The translations under genes were made by a program, and so were the position numbers. Of a DNA stretch of 64,000 nucleotides, positions 22,361 to 32,754 are shown piece after piece. The DNA lies in assembly GCA_963970005.1 (NCBI GenBank), contig CAXAMN010001381.1, positions 32,315-96,314 of the forward strand. The letters run 5' to 3'. This stretch comes from Durusdinium trenchii. Lineage: Eukaryota > Sar > Dinophyceae > Suessiales > Symbiodiniaceae. The notes beneath the pieces were generated by a model. It made no database searches and had not been told where the DNA came from. It saw only the letters and a program-made list of their open reading frames with translations. Each line of letters starts with the position of its first letter. The stretch's first letter is position 1.

Positions 22361-22750
22361 ATGAGCAGCCAATGGGGAGGCCAATGGGGCAACTATGGGC
22401 AGCCCTACTCGGTGCAGCCAAGGGCAGGAAGTGAGAAAGGTGGAGGAAGTGAAAAAGTGTCCAAGGAGTCGAGTGGGGACAAGGCGCTGGTGAAAAGGTG
22501 CAGGGCCTGTGAGAAAAAGGCTCAGGAATGTGTGGAACAGATATCCAAGCTGCTGGCCAAGAAGGGCAGGAAGGATGAGGTGGTCTCTGCCTTGAGCAAG
22601 GCTTTGGCAACTCTGAAAGAGTGTAAGGCTGCAAAGTCTGAAGCCCTAGATAGAAGCGCAAGACCTCAAGGGCCTGTGAGAAAAATGATGCAGTCGCTTC
22701 AACAGCCTATGGGCTGGATAGCCCATGCAAATAATTCTTGGACTGGATAG
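22361..22750 (+). CDS. Element ORF 2: Gly-rich N-terminus and Lys-rich helical protein
   Basis: ATG at 22,361 opens MSSQWGGQWGNYGQPYSVQP. A charged linker follows, then a likely coiled or helical segment with LVKRCRACEKKAQECVEQIS, KLLAKKGRKDEVVSALSKAL and ATLKECKAAKSEALDR. The last 15 codons run through two hairpin motifs (MGWIAHANNSWTG), so the native C-terminus may be earlier or spliced onward into the transposase region. Probably the N-terminal part of the transposase gene or a separate accessory protein. Function unknown. Confidence 0.45.
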   Translation: MSSQWGGQWGNYGQPYSVQPRAGSEKGGGSEKVSKESSGDKALVKRCRACEKKAQECVEQISKLLAKKGRKDEVVSALSKALATLKECKAAKSEALDRSARPQGPVRKMMQSLQQPMGWIAHANNSWTG

Positions 22751-22762
22751 TCCAAATATGTC

Positions 22763-24599
22763 ATGGACTGGAGAGCCCAAGCAAACATGGACTCGATAGT
22801 CCTCCACTTGGTTCAGCTTCTTTCTTCAAATCGGCAGCCAACTGTGGAGCAAATGTCTACGCCTGCAGCTTCCATGGAGCCATGTGCCTTGTGGGTTCTG
22901 CTCCTAAGAAAATTTGCGATAGGCAAATTGTCTGCTGTGGAGGTCCAAGAGCTAGCTAGTGCCTAGGCAGCTTGGGCCACAACACTGGCAATTGCTTTAG
23001 AGATCTCACAAGAAAATATTTCTGTGACCTTGAAGCACCTGAGCCATGGAAAGTGTCTTGTGAAATGGCAGTGAAAGAGGAGGGCCACAAAGTGGAGAAA
23101 GTGCAGCACTGCTTTCTGCTGCTGCCACACTATTGGGTGTCTGCACTGCAGCAACATGAACTGCTTGGCAGTTTGACTTGCACAGATGAAGATTTAGCCT
23201 TCTTCTGGAGCACTCAGATGAACAGCCCGCAGATGACACCAGAGCTCAAGGCTGTGATTCGAAAGGCGAACCCCAGCCAGCTGCGTGTACCATGGCTTCT
23301 CCATGGTGATGCAGCTCCCTTCACTGAGGTAGACAGTTTGCAAGTGCTCAGCATGAGGTAAAAAGAAGTGTGTCTGAAAGCCAACTCCTCATCGCTGCTA
23401 TTCCCAAGCTGGCCACCGCAAAAAAAACTTGGGTGGAGATCATGGAGACACTGGCTTGGTCTTGGAAGGTGCTCTGGGAAGGGGTGTGCCCCAAGAAAGA
23501 CAAGGATGGCAAGGTTCTGGACAGCATGAAAGGAAAAAGGATGAGGACTGGAGTGCTGTGGTGTATCACTGGGGATCTGGATTGGTTTGCTGAGGAGTTC
23601 GGCTTTCCATATGCAGCAGCAAATTTGATTTGCCCTTACTGCAAGGCCGACCAAAAAAAACATGACAGCACCATGCCTTTCACAGATTTAGATCCTGTGC
23701 AATGTGGAGGTCCTCTGTACTTTCAGTGGCCCAACTACACAAGAATTTCCACCACCCATTGTTCAATGCCCCATGTGTGAGCATTCTGTCGGTGAAGCTG
23801 GACATCTTGCATACGTTGGACCTTGGAGTGGCAGCCTACTTGCATGGGTCCCTTTTGTTTTCCATAATGGAAGAGCTGCCTGCCACCAGCCGACCCTTAG
23901 CTGCAAAGATTGTTCTTTTAACGACCAATTTAGCAAATGGGCTGGACAGCCCACCCCACATTTGCAGCCTGAGGACCAGAGAGATTGAAGCTTCTCAACA
24001 AAAAGATTGTGGAGACCCATGACAAGTTGAATGTGGAGGCTGCCAAGAGGCTGAAGCATTTGAGTTTGAGTGATTTGGCAGATACAGCACAGCAATACCC
24101 TGGCTTGCAGCATTGCAAAGCAGCAAAAATTAGATGGTTCACCCCTGTGGCAGTGCAACTGGCCAAAGAATTCAACTCACACAAAGCAGGTAAACGCAGG
24201 GAGGCAGTGGTGAAGGGGCTGGACAAAGTGTATAGCTTGCTGGCAGCTGATTGGAAAAAGTGGAACAGGCCAGCATTCCAAGCTTTCCACAAAACAATTG
24301 AAGACTTCATGGCCCACTACAGGTGGTTGGCCAGCAATGCGTTGAAAGAAGGGCTGCACCTGTGGAGTTTAGTGCAAAAATCCCACATGCTTTTGCATTC
24401 GGCTGAGCAATCTCAATTCTTACACCCAGCCCTTGCCTGGACATACGGCAGTGAAAGTTTTATGGGCTGGATAGTCCAAATTGCCAGCAGCTGCACAAGT
24501 GGCACTGGACCTGTGAAGCTTCCTCTAAAAGTTTTGCCAAAGTTCAGATTAGTGTTTCACCTCTACTTGAAAAATTGCATGAGCATAGAAGAAGACTAG
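22763..24599 (+). pseudogene. Decayed transposase-like gene of the 5.2-kb element
   Basis: Consecutive plus frames with no intron-sized gap: LLRKFAIGKLSAVEVQELAS (stop 22,966); RDLTRKYFCDLEAPEPWKVS to LLHGDAAPFTEVDSLQVLSM (stop 23,361); SVSESQLLIAAIPKLATAKK, TGVLWCITGDLDWFAEEFG and LICPYCKADQKK (stop 23,780); VKLDILHTLDLGVAAYLHGS (frame lost near 23,985); then KIVETHDKLNVEAAKRL to KFRLVFHLYLKNCMSIEED (stop 24,597). The HGD..PF, GDLDWF..G....CPYC and DILHTLDLGV blocks recall the DDE-transposase layout of CMC/Transposase_21-type elements and families I associate with dinoflagellate genomes. Identity is inferred from motif order. At least four frame breaks imply an inactive copy unless editing or unusual splicing repairs it. 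Confidence 0.55.
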
Positions 24600-25320
24600 A
24601 CAGAAAACAAATGCATGGCTGAGTGTGCACTGCTTGCATTTCACAGTTGAATTTTGCCACAAGTGATTTGGCATGGACTGGATAGTCCAAAGGCACTTTG
24701 GCTCCAAGCCCTTCTACCCAGACTGTGCAGCAATGGATGCAGCTGGTGCAAAGAGAAGGAAGATTTGCTATTTCAAGGGTGTGGACACAGCAAACCCAGC
24801 TTTGTGGGCAGCTGGCTGGAGGCTTGACCTGATGAAGACTCACAAGTGTTGATTCCTCCATCCCCTAGCCCTGAAAATGGTGAAGTGGAAGAAGGTGAAG
24901 AACCTGGAGACCTTGAGCCAAAGAATGGTGAGCCAGAAACCAATTAGATGTACAGAATGGGTGTGGAATTGAGTGTACAGGAATGAGACCCACCCTGTGG
25001 ATTGCTACAGGGCTGCCTGCAAAAGAAAAACTTTGCACATGCTTTGTGATTGGGTTGGGTTCATGGATGCACTGCACTGTTTCAAGATCATGGACTGGAT
25101 AGTCCAAATCTAGTCCAAGTAGCTCTGGAAAGTCCAAACAAAACCATGGACTGGACAGTCCAAATCTATAGTCCAAACAGGTCTGGGTAATCAAGAACAA
25201 AACATGGGCTGGATAGTCCAAACTTAGTCTTCAGGTCTGGAGAGCCCAAATGAAACATGGACTGGATGGTCCATGTCTAGTCTCACTAGCTCCATAAAAC
25301 AACCTGGAGGCTCCAAAAAT
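24600..25320 (+). other. Element 3' region with hairpin motifs and a short ORF
   Basis: A 39-codon frame from ATG at 24,735 (MDAAGAKRRKICYFKGVDTA) is the only coding-like piece. It could be the start of a lost ORF. Six hairpin motifs follow, five of them between 25,090 and 25,272. No gene is called. Confidence 0.4.
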
Positions 25321-25359
25321 GCATAGGTAAAAGTTCACCAAACATGGACATGATACCCC

Positions 25360-25476
25360 TGAATTGAAACTTCGATTGAAAATGCATCGATTGAAACTGA
25401 TCAAATTTCGCTTGAAATTTGCACACCTCCTATTTTCGATTGAAAATTTCAATCTCGATTGAAATTTTTCAATCTT
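25360..25476 (+). repeat. Right subterminal TTCGATTGAAA array
   Basis: Five or six (T)CGATTGAAA copies in mixed orientation, including the palindrome GATTGAAATTTTTCAATC next to the inner end of the inverted repeat. This mirrors the left subterminal array. Confidence 0.7.
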
Positions 25477-25488
25477 GGATGCTCTGGG
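25440..25488 (-). repeat. Right terminal inverted repeat of the 5.2-kb element
   Basis: Read on the minus strand it begins CCCAGAGCATCC then AAGATTGAAAAATTTCAATC, matching the left end. The outermost 12 bases are identical. Confidence 0.65.
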
Positions 25489-26754
25489 TTTGGTGCCTTT
25501 GCATGAGACTGGCCTTTAGGATCCTGTAGCGCTAGCTGTGCAAGGAGGCCCTCCACGGTCCAGAGCAGAGCCCATGGTGAACAAACTCGTTGTTTTTCAG
25601 GAAGCTCACGCAGGTGATAGATAGCCTTTCCATGTCGCTTTTCAGCTCGCGCAGCCGAGATCATGGAGCGCGGCAAAGCACATGCTCTGGGTGCGAGATC
25701 ATTTGGCTTGCCACTTCTCCAGCGCGCGCTTTCGGTTCTGGAGCGCCGTGAGGTATGGCCATCAGCAGATCAGCAACCGGAGACCAATTTGCTGAGTCAC
25801 AGCGGCCTTGGAACGCTGACATCTGGAAAAGGAGGTGGGAAGAGACAAGCAGAAGCAGAACGGAAAGTTCGCTTCAGCAAACTCGATTTGACTGCCCTCA
25901 TTCTGACCCAGTGCTTGAAAAACCAGGCGGTGCCAGCGCTTCTTGAAGGACTACTTAAACCGAGGCAGTGGAATGGGGGTCAGCGAGAGAGAAAGATGCG
26001 GCTGAGCGACAATCTGATTAAACTTTCTGCAAAGCTGCGGACGGCGAGTGCGCCCATGGATTGGATTGCGGGAATGCAAGGGCAGCTGCTGCTTATTTGG
26101 AGGCCAATGCAAGTTCTTTGTCCAGCTTGCTGTCGCGCTCAGGAACGTCTTGGTGGCAGGTCCATCCAAAATAAGACGGCCGCGGCGCCAATGATCGTCG
26201 GGCGTACCAACCTTGGTCTTGCTGTTCGATGATTGGCAATGTCTTCCACAAGCCTGCTTTGGGGTCTTCTTTTGCCCAACGCAACATCGTGAAAGGGAAG
26301 AAATTTTCTTCTGGGATGACTACCACCCTGTGGAGTATGGTCAGCACCTTCTTAGCCTTCTTCAATGCAGGCCAATCGAAGTTCAATTATGGGAACAGTG
26401 ACTTGGAATGGCATCGAGGTTGCCTGATGACTGCCAAGGCCAAAGATTTGTGGAAGCCATTGCCATGGTGTGGATGAGGAGGCCACCAGGCACATGAAAA
26501 GCTCACTGGCTACCCTTTGGACTGAGCCCAGGCTTTCAGCACTAGGGTGTTGTAGAGTCACTCACTGAGCTTAGTCCTGCGGACTGGCAGAGCTTGGTCG
26601 CTTTCCAAAAGCGCCTGCATTTTGAACAGACGCCTCGTTGCTGCTGTGCAAAGTCGATGCCAATTGGCAAGTTCACGTCAATGTAGAATCCGCGTAGCCT
26701 GGGAAAGAAAGGTTTGTGTTCCGCTTGTTCGCTGTCCTTGTCACCATGGTTCAC
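25489..26754 (-). other. Possible degenerate minus-strand gene beside the element
   Basis: Several consecutive minus-strand frames look coding but do not join cleanly: FFPRLRGFYIDVNLPIGIDF with CSKCRRFWKATKLC (26,542-26,754); IPEENFFPFTMLRWAKEDPK and RPSYFGWTCHQDVPERDSKL (26,093-26,386); and HGKAIYHLRELPEKQRVCSP (25,480-25,676). A plus frame of 189 codons (25,663-26,232) overlaps and competes. No family is recognised. It may be a broken gene or another element remnant. Confidence 0.3.
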
Positions 26755-28021
26755 GCAGTTTGCGGTGCTTCAAGACAGCACGCCCGAGAAACAGGCGTGC
26801 ATCTTGTTGTCACTCAGTTTATACGTCCTAATTATTGCATCATATAGCTGCTTCACCACTCGAGCGAGGAACATGGCCCTGACAAATGTTTGCATCGGTC
26901 TACATGAAGGACATGAGAGCCATAAAAACTAAGGCCTGGCAATGCCAGTAATGCAATCACCAGCACCGTCCCCCCAGCACATCCTACTGTCAGTTGTTTA
27001 AAAACCCAAGGGCCAAGATCTGCTGAGCTCGTTCCCTCCTTCTCCACCCCGACCTCCGCCGAGGCTGAGGGGGTCCCGCGGATCCGGTCGAACCTTCCGG
27101 GTCTTGGGACCGGTACGGCAGGGCTTTGGCATCAGGCGCCGAACGCGTTCGTTTGCGCTAGCGCAAACTTCGGTGATGTTGATATGAGTGTTTGGTATTA
27201 TGTGTGTTTCTTTTGGTTGGTCAATTTGACATGATTCTTGTATGTTTCCTGTAAAGGTTGGTGAAGATGGAAAAATGCCCCGCGGGCTGGTTGGGACCTG
27301 TTAGGAGAAATGGGTTCTGGTGATCTATTGGCTGTGAATTTATGTTTTGTATTGTTTTGTTTTGTTTGGAAATGGTGAGAAGATTTGGCCCGAGGTTTGC
27401 TGTCACGTGGAAGTCTGTGACATTGTGAATGTTATTTGGGGTTCCAAATGGTGCAAATTTCAATTGTTTTGATCTTCAACAAAAAACAGTTGCTGAGACT
27501 GGCAAAACATCTCGCGTCAGTCCTCGGCATCCTGGATAGAAAATTTGACAAATTAGGTGGGAAGGAGGGAACTGGGTTTTCCATCATGTTCTATGCAATT
27601 GAAAGTGCAATTGAGGACTACAGATGCAACAACAAATGTTTGGTTTGTAGTTTCAGGTGTTTTTTTGCTGGAAGTAAGTATGTTTCTTGCACTGGTCAAT
27701 GTTGGACAGCTATGTAGCATTGTTTTCCTTGCTTCTATGATTTGAATTGAACATGTTTTGACGAGTCTATTGCACATAAGTTTTTGCTCTTGGGGATGAT
27801 TCTAAGTGTTACGCCCTGTTTAGCCTCTATGGTCAAGCATCCCAGGATTACGGGGCGCATGCGTCGAAACAAGTGGTAATAGGTGGCATACGGTGGCATT
27901 CTTCCTCAAAAACCCATGTATGGAGTACATTGATCCCTGAAGACACCCAATGTTGGTAAATCGGCCGTACACAAATGTTTGGGGGTTTGATTCACAATCA
28001 CACACTCCACGCAGTGTTCTC
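26755..28021. other. No supported gene
   Basis: A GC-rich patch at 27,050-27,150 has no clear frame. Positions 27,330-27,365 are (TTTTG)n-like. At 27,905-27,980 a degenerate foldback-A-like segment (CATGTATGGAGTACATTGAT..CACCCAATGTTGG) is present. Confidence 0.4.
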
Positions 28022-28147
28022 ATGTTTTCTCCGTTGTCGGCACCGGAGGAAGCCGCGGAACCACGCAACTTGGTTCTTCAGACGGAGGATCGGGGGCGTA
28101 GGCGGCCTTCTTTCAGCAACAGCCGACCCCTGCAACTGTGTCAATAG
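28022..28147 (+). CDS. Short ORF or exon, unrecognised
   Basis: ATG at 28,022 opens MFSPLSAPEEAAEPRNLVLQ then TEDRGRRRPSFSNSRPLQ and stops at 28,145. It is GC-rich compared with its flanks, but the minus strand is also open. Possibly a real exon; product unknown. Confidence 0.25.
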   Translation: MFSPLSAPEEAAEPRNLVLQTEDRGRRRPSFSNSRPLQLCQ

Positions 28148-28935
28148 CGACTGACTCGAACCTGTGCGAAGAAGAGTTCGGGAGTGAATCATGTAATCAG
28201 ATGTCATGGTACAAAGATGGCAAGAGGTGTTTGGGGTGTGATCCTGGACCTTGGTGAATGGGAACTGAAACACACCTGTACCCTCAAACAGCTCTTTGGT
28301 GACAATCAATGCCCAGAAACCTGTGGGTCGGGCCTCTGAAGAGTTCCAATACCACCTCTTGGAAGTTCCTGGCAGTTTTGTCTTGTGGATTGTGGTGATT
28401 GTGGTGTGTTTTGCAAGTCTGTTGGTGGTCCCCCCAGTCATGCCATGTATTTTAGTGTATAGTGTATGGGTGGGAAAAGAACATACTCGGCTGGATATGG
28501 GGGGTGTGATGATTCGCCGTGTTGCGATGTTGGGTGACTTTGGCAAAGTTGTTCTGAAGTTAGTGTCGTTTGGGGAAGCTCGACCATCGTTGACTCACAC
28601 AAGTTGAATGCAATCAACGCAGGAGGACCAGCTTCAACGAGCCTCTGAGGTCACTTGCGTGGATGAGGCTGGAGAAACCGTGGATGTCAGGTTGGCATGG
28701 TCAGGCTTGTGGCAGTGATGAGAAACATCAAGAACCATTTGAGAAGGATTCATTGACATGGTTTTGCTCAGGGCTATGTCATGTTTATGCTGGCTATGTG
28801 TCCTGCAGGTGAATCCCCTTGTGGGATCATTTCTGTTTCCTGGTTCCTCAAGCAAATGCTACTATATACGTCTTGGTTACAATGGTATCATACAAATTGA
28901 ATATATTATATATATACATCTTACAGTAGTCTTCA
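28148..28935. other. No supported gene
   Basis: A plus frame of 103 codons at 28,296-28,607 includes a hydrophobic run (FVLWIVVIVVCFASLLVV) that would be a membrane segment if translated. There is no other support. TA-rich sequence occurs at 28,900-28,925. Confidence 0.3.
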
Positions 28936-29169
28936 ATGCGTTTTAACCGGTGCTTGGAATCTGCCCGACGAGTCTCCTGGAACGACCGTGGCGCGTCGTT
29001 CCAGCAGCCTGCAGTTGTCCAACAACCATTGGACCCTGCTGTCAAGCTCCGGCGATCCCAGTACACCGACGATCCTGACCCTGAACATGAGCTTAACATG
29101 GGTTGGACCATGTTCCTTCACAAGCCCAGTGGTTTTGAGAGTGTTCACCTGCAGGAGGATAAATTTTGA
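28936..29169 (+). CDS. Hypothetical ORF, 77 codons
   Basis: ATG at 28,936, stop at 29,167. It reads SARRVSWNDRGASFQQPAVV, KLRRSQYTDDPDPEHELNMG and FLHKPSGFESVHLQEDKF. GC content and residue mix are coding-like. The minus strand is also open. Product not recognised. It could be an exon whose real start is an acceptor upstream. Confidence 0.35.
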   Translation: MRFNRCLESARRVSWNDRGASFQQPAVVQQPLDPAVKLRRSQYTDDPDPEHELNMGWTMFLHKPSGFESVHLQEDKF

Positions 29170-31945
29170 CGCGTCCACCGAGCAAAATCAGGCCATGGCC
29201 TATGGCCGGCCCTACATGACCAATGAAGTTCACCCAAAAAAACACTCAAAAACACTCAAACAAGTCAAACAAGTAACAAGATTCATCAGCTGATCCCTTC
29301 ATCCATCTTCATCCATTTGGACTCATCCATCTTGAGGCGGACCAATTCCGCGCCTTTTTCTGGCGGTTTTTTCCCTACTGCGCCAGGATCTTCTCCTGAG
29401 CAGGCACGAGCAGGGAAAGCACCACGCATGAAAGCCCTGCCATGTCCTGCTCTAGAATTCATTGTAGAATTTTTGCTATGATTTTTAGCAGTGTTTGTCA
29501 CCGAGAGGGGTCATCCTTTGCGAAAGATGAGCTTTGCAGGAGTTCAGCACTAAATGTTCACCTACTCTATGGGGCAGGATTCCAGGATTCCTGGTATTTG
29601 GAGTAATCTTCAGAATAGTTTGACGTCGAGAATCCAGAAGAGAGAGAGAGAGAGAGCCTTGCTACTTTGGTGCCAGAACAGCGAGTGGGATGAAGATGAG
29701 CCGATGTGACCGATGTGGCTCCGACCGAAGATGCCAGACCGTATCTGACAATACCATTGAGTGTCTCTTCAGAGGTGGTCTCTTGAGGGAGTTGCCATGT
29801 AAAAAACCGCCAAAAGTGATCCTTGAACCATAAAGCCTGGCAAAAGTGAAGGATTTGCATGGGGCCTAGCCCGTGGGATGAGGATAGTAGGTGCTAGTTC
29901 GAGCGGTCCACAACTATTCACCGAACTTGTCACCCGCACCTTCGGCAGCCGAAGAACATGGTCACCTTCACCGGCAGAAGGAACATTTGTTGTCCAGTGC
30001 CCATGAGAAAGCATCCATGGAGTAGTTGCCTATACAGTAGGGCCATGTTCATGGAGTAAATCATGGTAAATGTATGTGTAAATGATGGTAAATGTATTGA
30101 GTCTATCCTATCACCCGGGCCCAGTGGACGATGATGGTTCAGTTGCAGGCCAAAATCTCAAGAAAAAAGTGATGTTCTTGCCCACTGACTGTTACGGGTA
30201 AGTTCGGACAGACCCAAGTTAATAGGTATAGTTATAATCATGATCTTTTCTCCATCTGGTGAACAGATCGTCAGGCTGATATACAATCATGTCTTTCGCC
30301 ACCTTGTTGCTCCTTTCACCTTGGGGATCCGGAGTTCTTTCGCAGGTAGAAATGACAGTATCCAGGTGTTTCAGGGCGCGGTTTCAGGCGCTCTCAAGGT
30401 CTTGCGTGTGCCCAGAGGTCTTGGAACTGCAGTACCTTACCTTCTGCATTTGGCGGAATGTCGTTGGTCGCCAGGGAGGAGCATGAGATGATGATGCAAT
30501 GGGAGGATCGCTGGCAAGCTCAGGACAGCGAGGAAACTGCGAGTGGTTGCAGCTCCCTCACAGGCAGCCCCCTTAAAGAAGGGAACTAGCCATATATCCC
30601 ATTGGTCGGGGGGGTCTTCCTATTGGACATCCAGATGTCCGTAGACACACCCAAGTACTTCTTCCTGGATCACCCTCAAGTTAGGGCGGCAGATGGTTAC
30701 CGATGGTGTGGACTGGAACAAAATCCTGAATTGTCCAAGTACCGGCAATTCGGGAGAGTTTCTGTGGCACAGAGCCTCCATTGCAGGGGATGGGTTGTTT
30801 TTGAGGAGGGGTTGGGATTATGATTGAATATTTCAAGGGAGTCAGATTAGCTACAGTATATATATCTGTGGCAGCTCCCAAAGATGATGCTTTTAGATTG
30901 TGGAATTGTTCTGAATCCCGAGGTTCAGATCTACCGCGATCATTTAAGTTGCTTTTAGCCATGCGAGGCTACAGCCGCATGCCGTTGCTATCCGAGAAAT
31001 TCATCCCAGTCCAAGTCCCACCTCTCCGACTCACCCGGAATGACTGTTTTCCTCTACAAACACAATTGTCAACTTCCATGTGGCGTAAGAAGCCGGAGAG
31101 CTCACATGTGGCAGATGTGAAACACACGGGGAGATTCTTGGTGCACAGCTCCAGTGGAAAACGACTTGAGAATTGCAGGAGCTAGAGCAGAGAGAAGAGT
31201 TTCTGCAAGGAGGAGCGGATGTTGGGGACGATCTTCCGGGAAGATCCCTTTTCTGAAATGGATTGCCGTGGTTTCTTTCAACGTGAAGTTTCTACCGCAA
31301 CAAAAACCAGTAGCATGAGGTATTTTCTCAAAACACCGAGAATACCTGTTCTTTTGTCCAACTCTCAAGGATTCCTCCACCCAGCTGTGTCTTGGAGAAT
31401 TCTAAGGCATGCCGCCTCGTTTTCGGGGGACTGAGCCACCCTCAGCGCGGGTTGGTCCCGCGACCGATCGGTCGTCACCGGTTGGACATGGCCGGCACTG
31501 AGAGGGTCGTTTGGAGGCTTTTGGGGGGTTCGTCACCACTGAAACTCTGGCGGCTTCGCTCCTGGGAATCCCTCCGGAGCTCCTGGTGTCTGGTCGAATT
31601 CACAGCTAAAGTCAGGTCTTGGACGTGTGAGATCTCCTGGAAGTCACATGATGTCACATATGAGTCTGCCAAGCCAAGCAACCCCCAAAATTTCCCAAAA
31701 GTCCTGGTCCTTGTCATTTATCATGGGCCCAGGAGTTCTCAGCTATCATGGGCCCTGGTTGTTTAGGGGAATCAATCAAGAGCCACTCTGAAGAACTGAC
31801 GGTCACGGCTTTTACCTAGCGGCTGACGTAAAGGTTTCAGACCATCACTGTATTCAGATCAGGTGTTCCTCCAAGCTCGTCGATGACGAATGAAATAGCA
31901 TGAAAATAGGCTATTCTGCGTAGGTGGACACTGGACATCGATAGG
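29170..31945. other. Mostly non-coding
   Basis: A (GA)8-type run at 29,641-29,657 and a CATCCATCTT duplication at 29,295-29,330. A 121-codon plus frame at 30,820-31,185 and a 124-codon plus frame at 31,392-31,766 are open but show no domain or clear splice sites. I cannot support a gene. Confidence 0.35.
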
Positions 31946-32028
31946 CTCCATGTATGGAATATATGCCTACATTGACCCCCCAAACCACCCAATGTATGCA
32001 TGATTTTGCACGTATGGCATACATGGAG
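31946..32028. repeat. Foldback repeat family A, copy 1
   Basis: An imperfect hairpin from CTCCATGTATG at 31,946 to CATACATGGAG ending at 32,028. The centre is CTACATTGACCCCCCAAACC ACCC then AATGTATGC. Its right arm with the flanking CGTCTGGGACA is the inverted complement of the left arm of copy 2, 130 bp away. Confidence 0.75.
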
Positions 32029-32153
32029 CGTCTGGGACATGCCATGTGGGGCCTGAAGCCATCCGTTTTTTGGGCTGGGCATTCTTGGACCGCTGGGCAT
32101 CGTGTGGCCTTGGTTCTAGCACCAATTCAGAAGAACTGCGCGAGAGAACCTGT

Positions 32154-32243
32154 CCCAGACGCTCCATGTATGGTATATATGTCTAGATTGACCCCTGAAA
32201 CCACCCCAATGTAGGCATATATGGCATACATGGAGTGTCTGGG
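32154..32243. repeat. Foldback repeat family A, copy 2 (90-bp hairpin)
   Basis: CCCAGACGCTCCATGTATG at 32,154 is mirrored by CATACATGGAGTGTCTGGG ending at 32,243 (one mismatch). Inner arms TATATGTCTAGATTG and CAATGTAGGCATATA also pair with few mismatches, leaving a loop near ACCCCTGAAACCACCC. Nearly the whole unit can fold. Confidence 0.85.
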
Positions 32244-32754
32244 TGTGTTTCTTGTTTTTTCAATTGCACAGTTTGAGGCCCAAACACAGTTTGTGGAAGG
32301 TCGTATACGTATAAGCTTGACACAGAGACAAAAGCCTTTGCGTAACAGAGCAAAACGGGCCAGTTACACTTGAATCTGCTAGCACCACACCAGAGAAAGT
32401 CCCAGAAGTCAACCAGAAACTCTTCCCAAGGGCTCCATGGCACAATTATGCCCTTCCTTTGGGTGGTCTTAGTGGTGAAGATAAAGATAGGTTTTGCTGA
32501 AGGAAGTCAATGCAAAACATAGAACCACGTTGAACTCTCAGAACCTTCCAACAGGTTCCCTTCTTGGAAAATGTTGGAAGGGCCTGGAGGAGGATTCTGG
32601 TAGTTCGACTCCCAGATGGACTGCCGGCTTCTCGTCCAGGAGAAGATTGCCCAACCCCATCCTTCGGATTCGAGGCAGCCGCGGCGACACATCTCACGCG
32701 ACATCACGCGACTAAAGAGTTCAGTTTATAACCACTAACTGCTTTGACAACTAG
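32244..32754. other. No supported gene
   Basis: A plus frame at 32,494-32,715 (with RLPNPILRIRGSRGDTSH) is open in a GC-rich patch near 32,650 but is unbounded by splice sites. Nothing else is seen. Confidence 0.4.

Larger units (their letters stand above)
20547..25272 (+). repeat. Array of about 25 interspersed 14-nt hairpin motifs, GGACTGGATAGTCC type
   Basis: Clear copies at 20,591; 20,618; 20,643; 20,685; 21,888; 21,933; 22,055; 22,107; 22,131; 22,157; 22,202; 22,711; 22,740; 22,765; 22,789; 23,939; 24,464; 24,675; 25,092; 25,148; 25,205; 25,259, plus weaker ones (20,547; 21,758; 21,857; 22,079). The stem is GGACT/AGTCC or GGGCT/AGCCC, so the second base pair changes on both sides together. 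The 4-base loop varies (GGAT, GGAA, GGAC, CGAT). Most copies are preceded by (C)AT and followed by A/T-rich bases. All are on the same strand as the ORFs, and three fall within reading frames. Confidence 0.85.
20330..25488 (+). mobile_element. Transposon-like element, 5.2 kb, with inverted ends, two ORFs and a decayed transposase-like gene
   Basis: The ends are inverted copies. CCCAGAGCATCC at 20,330-20,341 matches the complement at 25,477-25,488, and similarity continues inward through GATTG(C/A)AAA(A/T)TTTCAA for about 45 bp with mismatches and indels. Both subterminal zones are packed with TTCGATTGAAA. TTT flanks each end (20,327-20,329 and 25,489-25,491), compatible with a 3-bp target duplication but too simple to prove it. 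Inside, on the plus strand, lie a basic protein ORF, a Gly/Lys-rich ORF and a decayed transposase-like gene. Spacers hold some 25 hairpin motifs. Compared with CMC/CACTA-type elements the architecture is similar, but the ends do not begin CACTA. Confidence 0.65.

Noticed and set aside
20330..25488. Element interpreted as an LTR retrotransposon or provirus
   Set aside because: The ends are inverted rather than direct, and no reverse transcriptase, integrase or protease motifs are visible inside.
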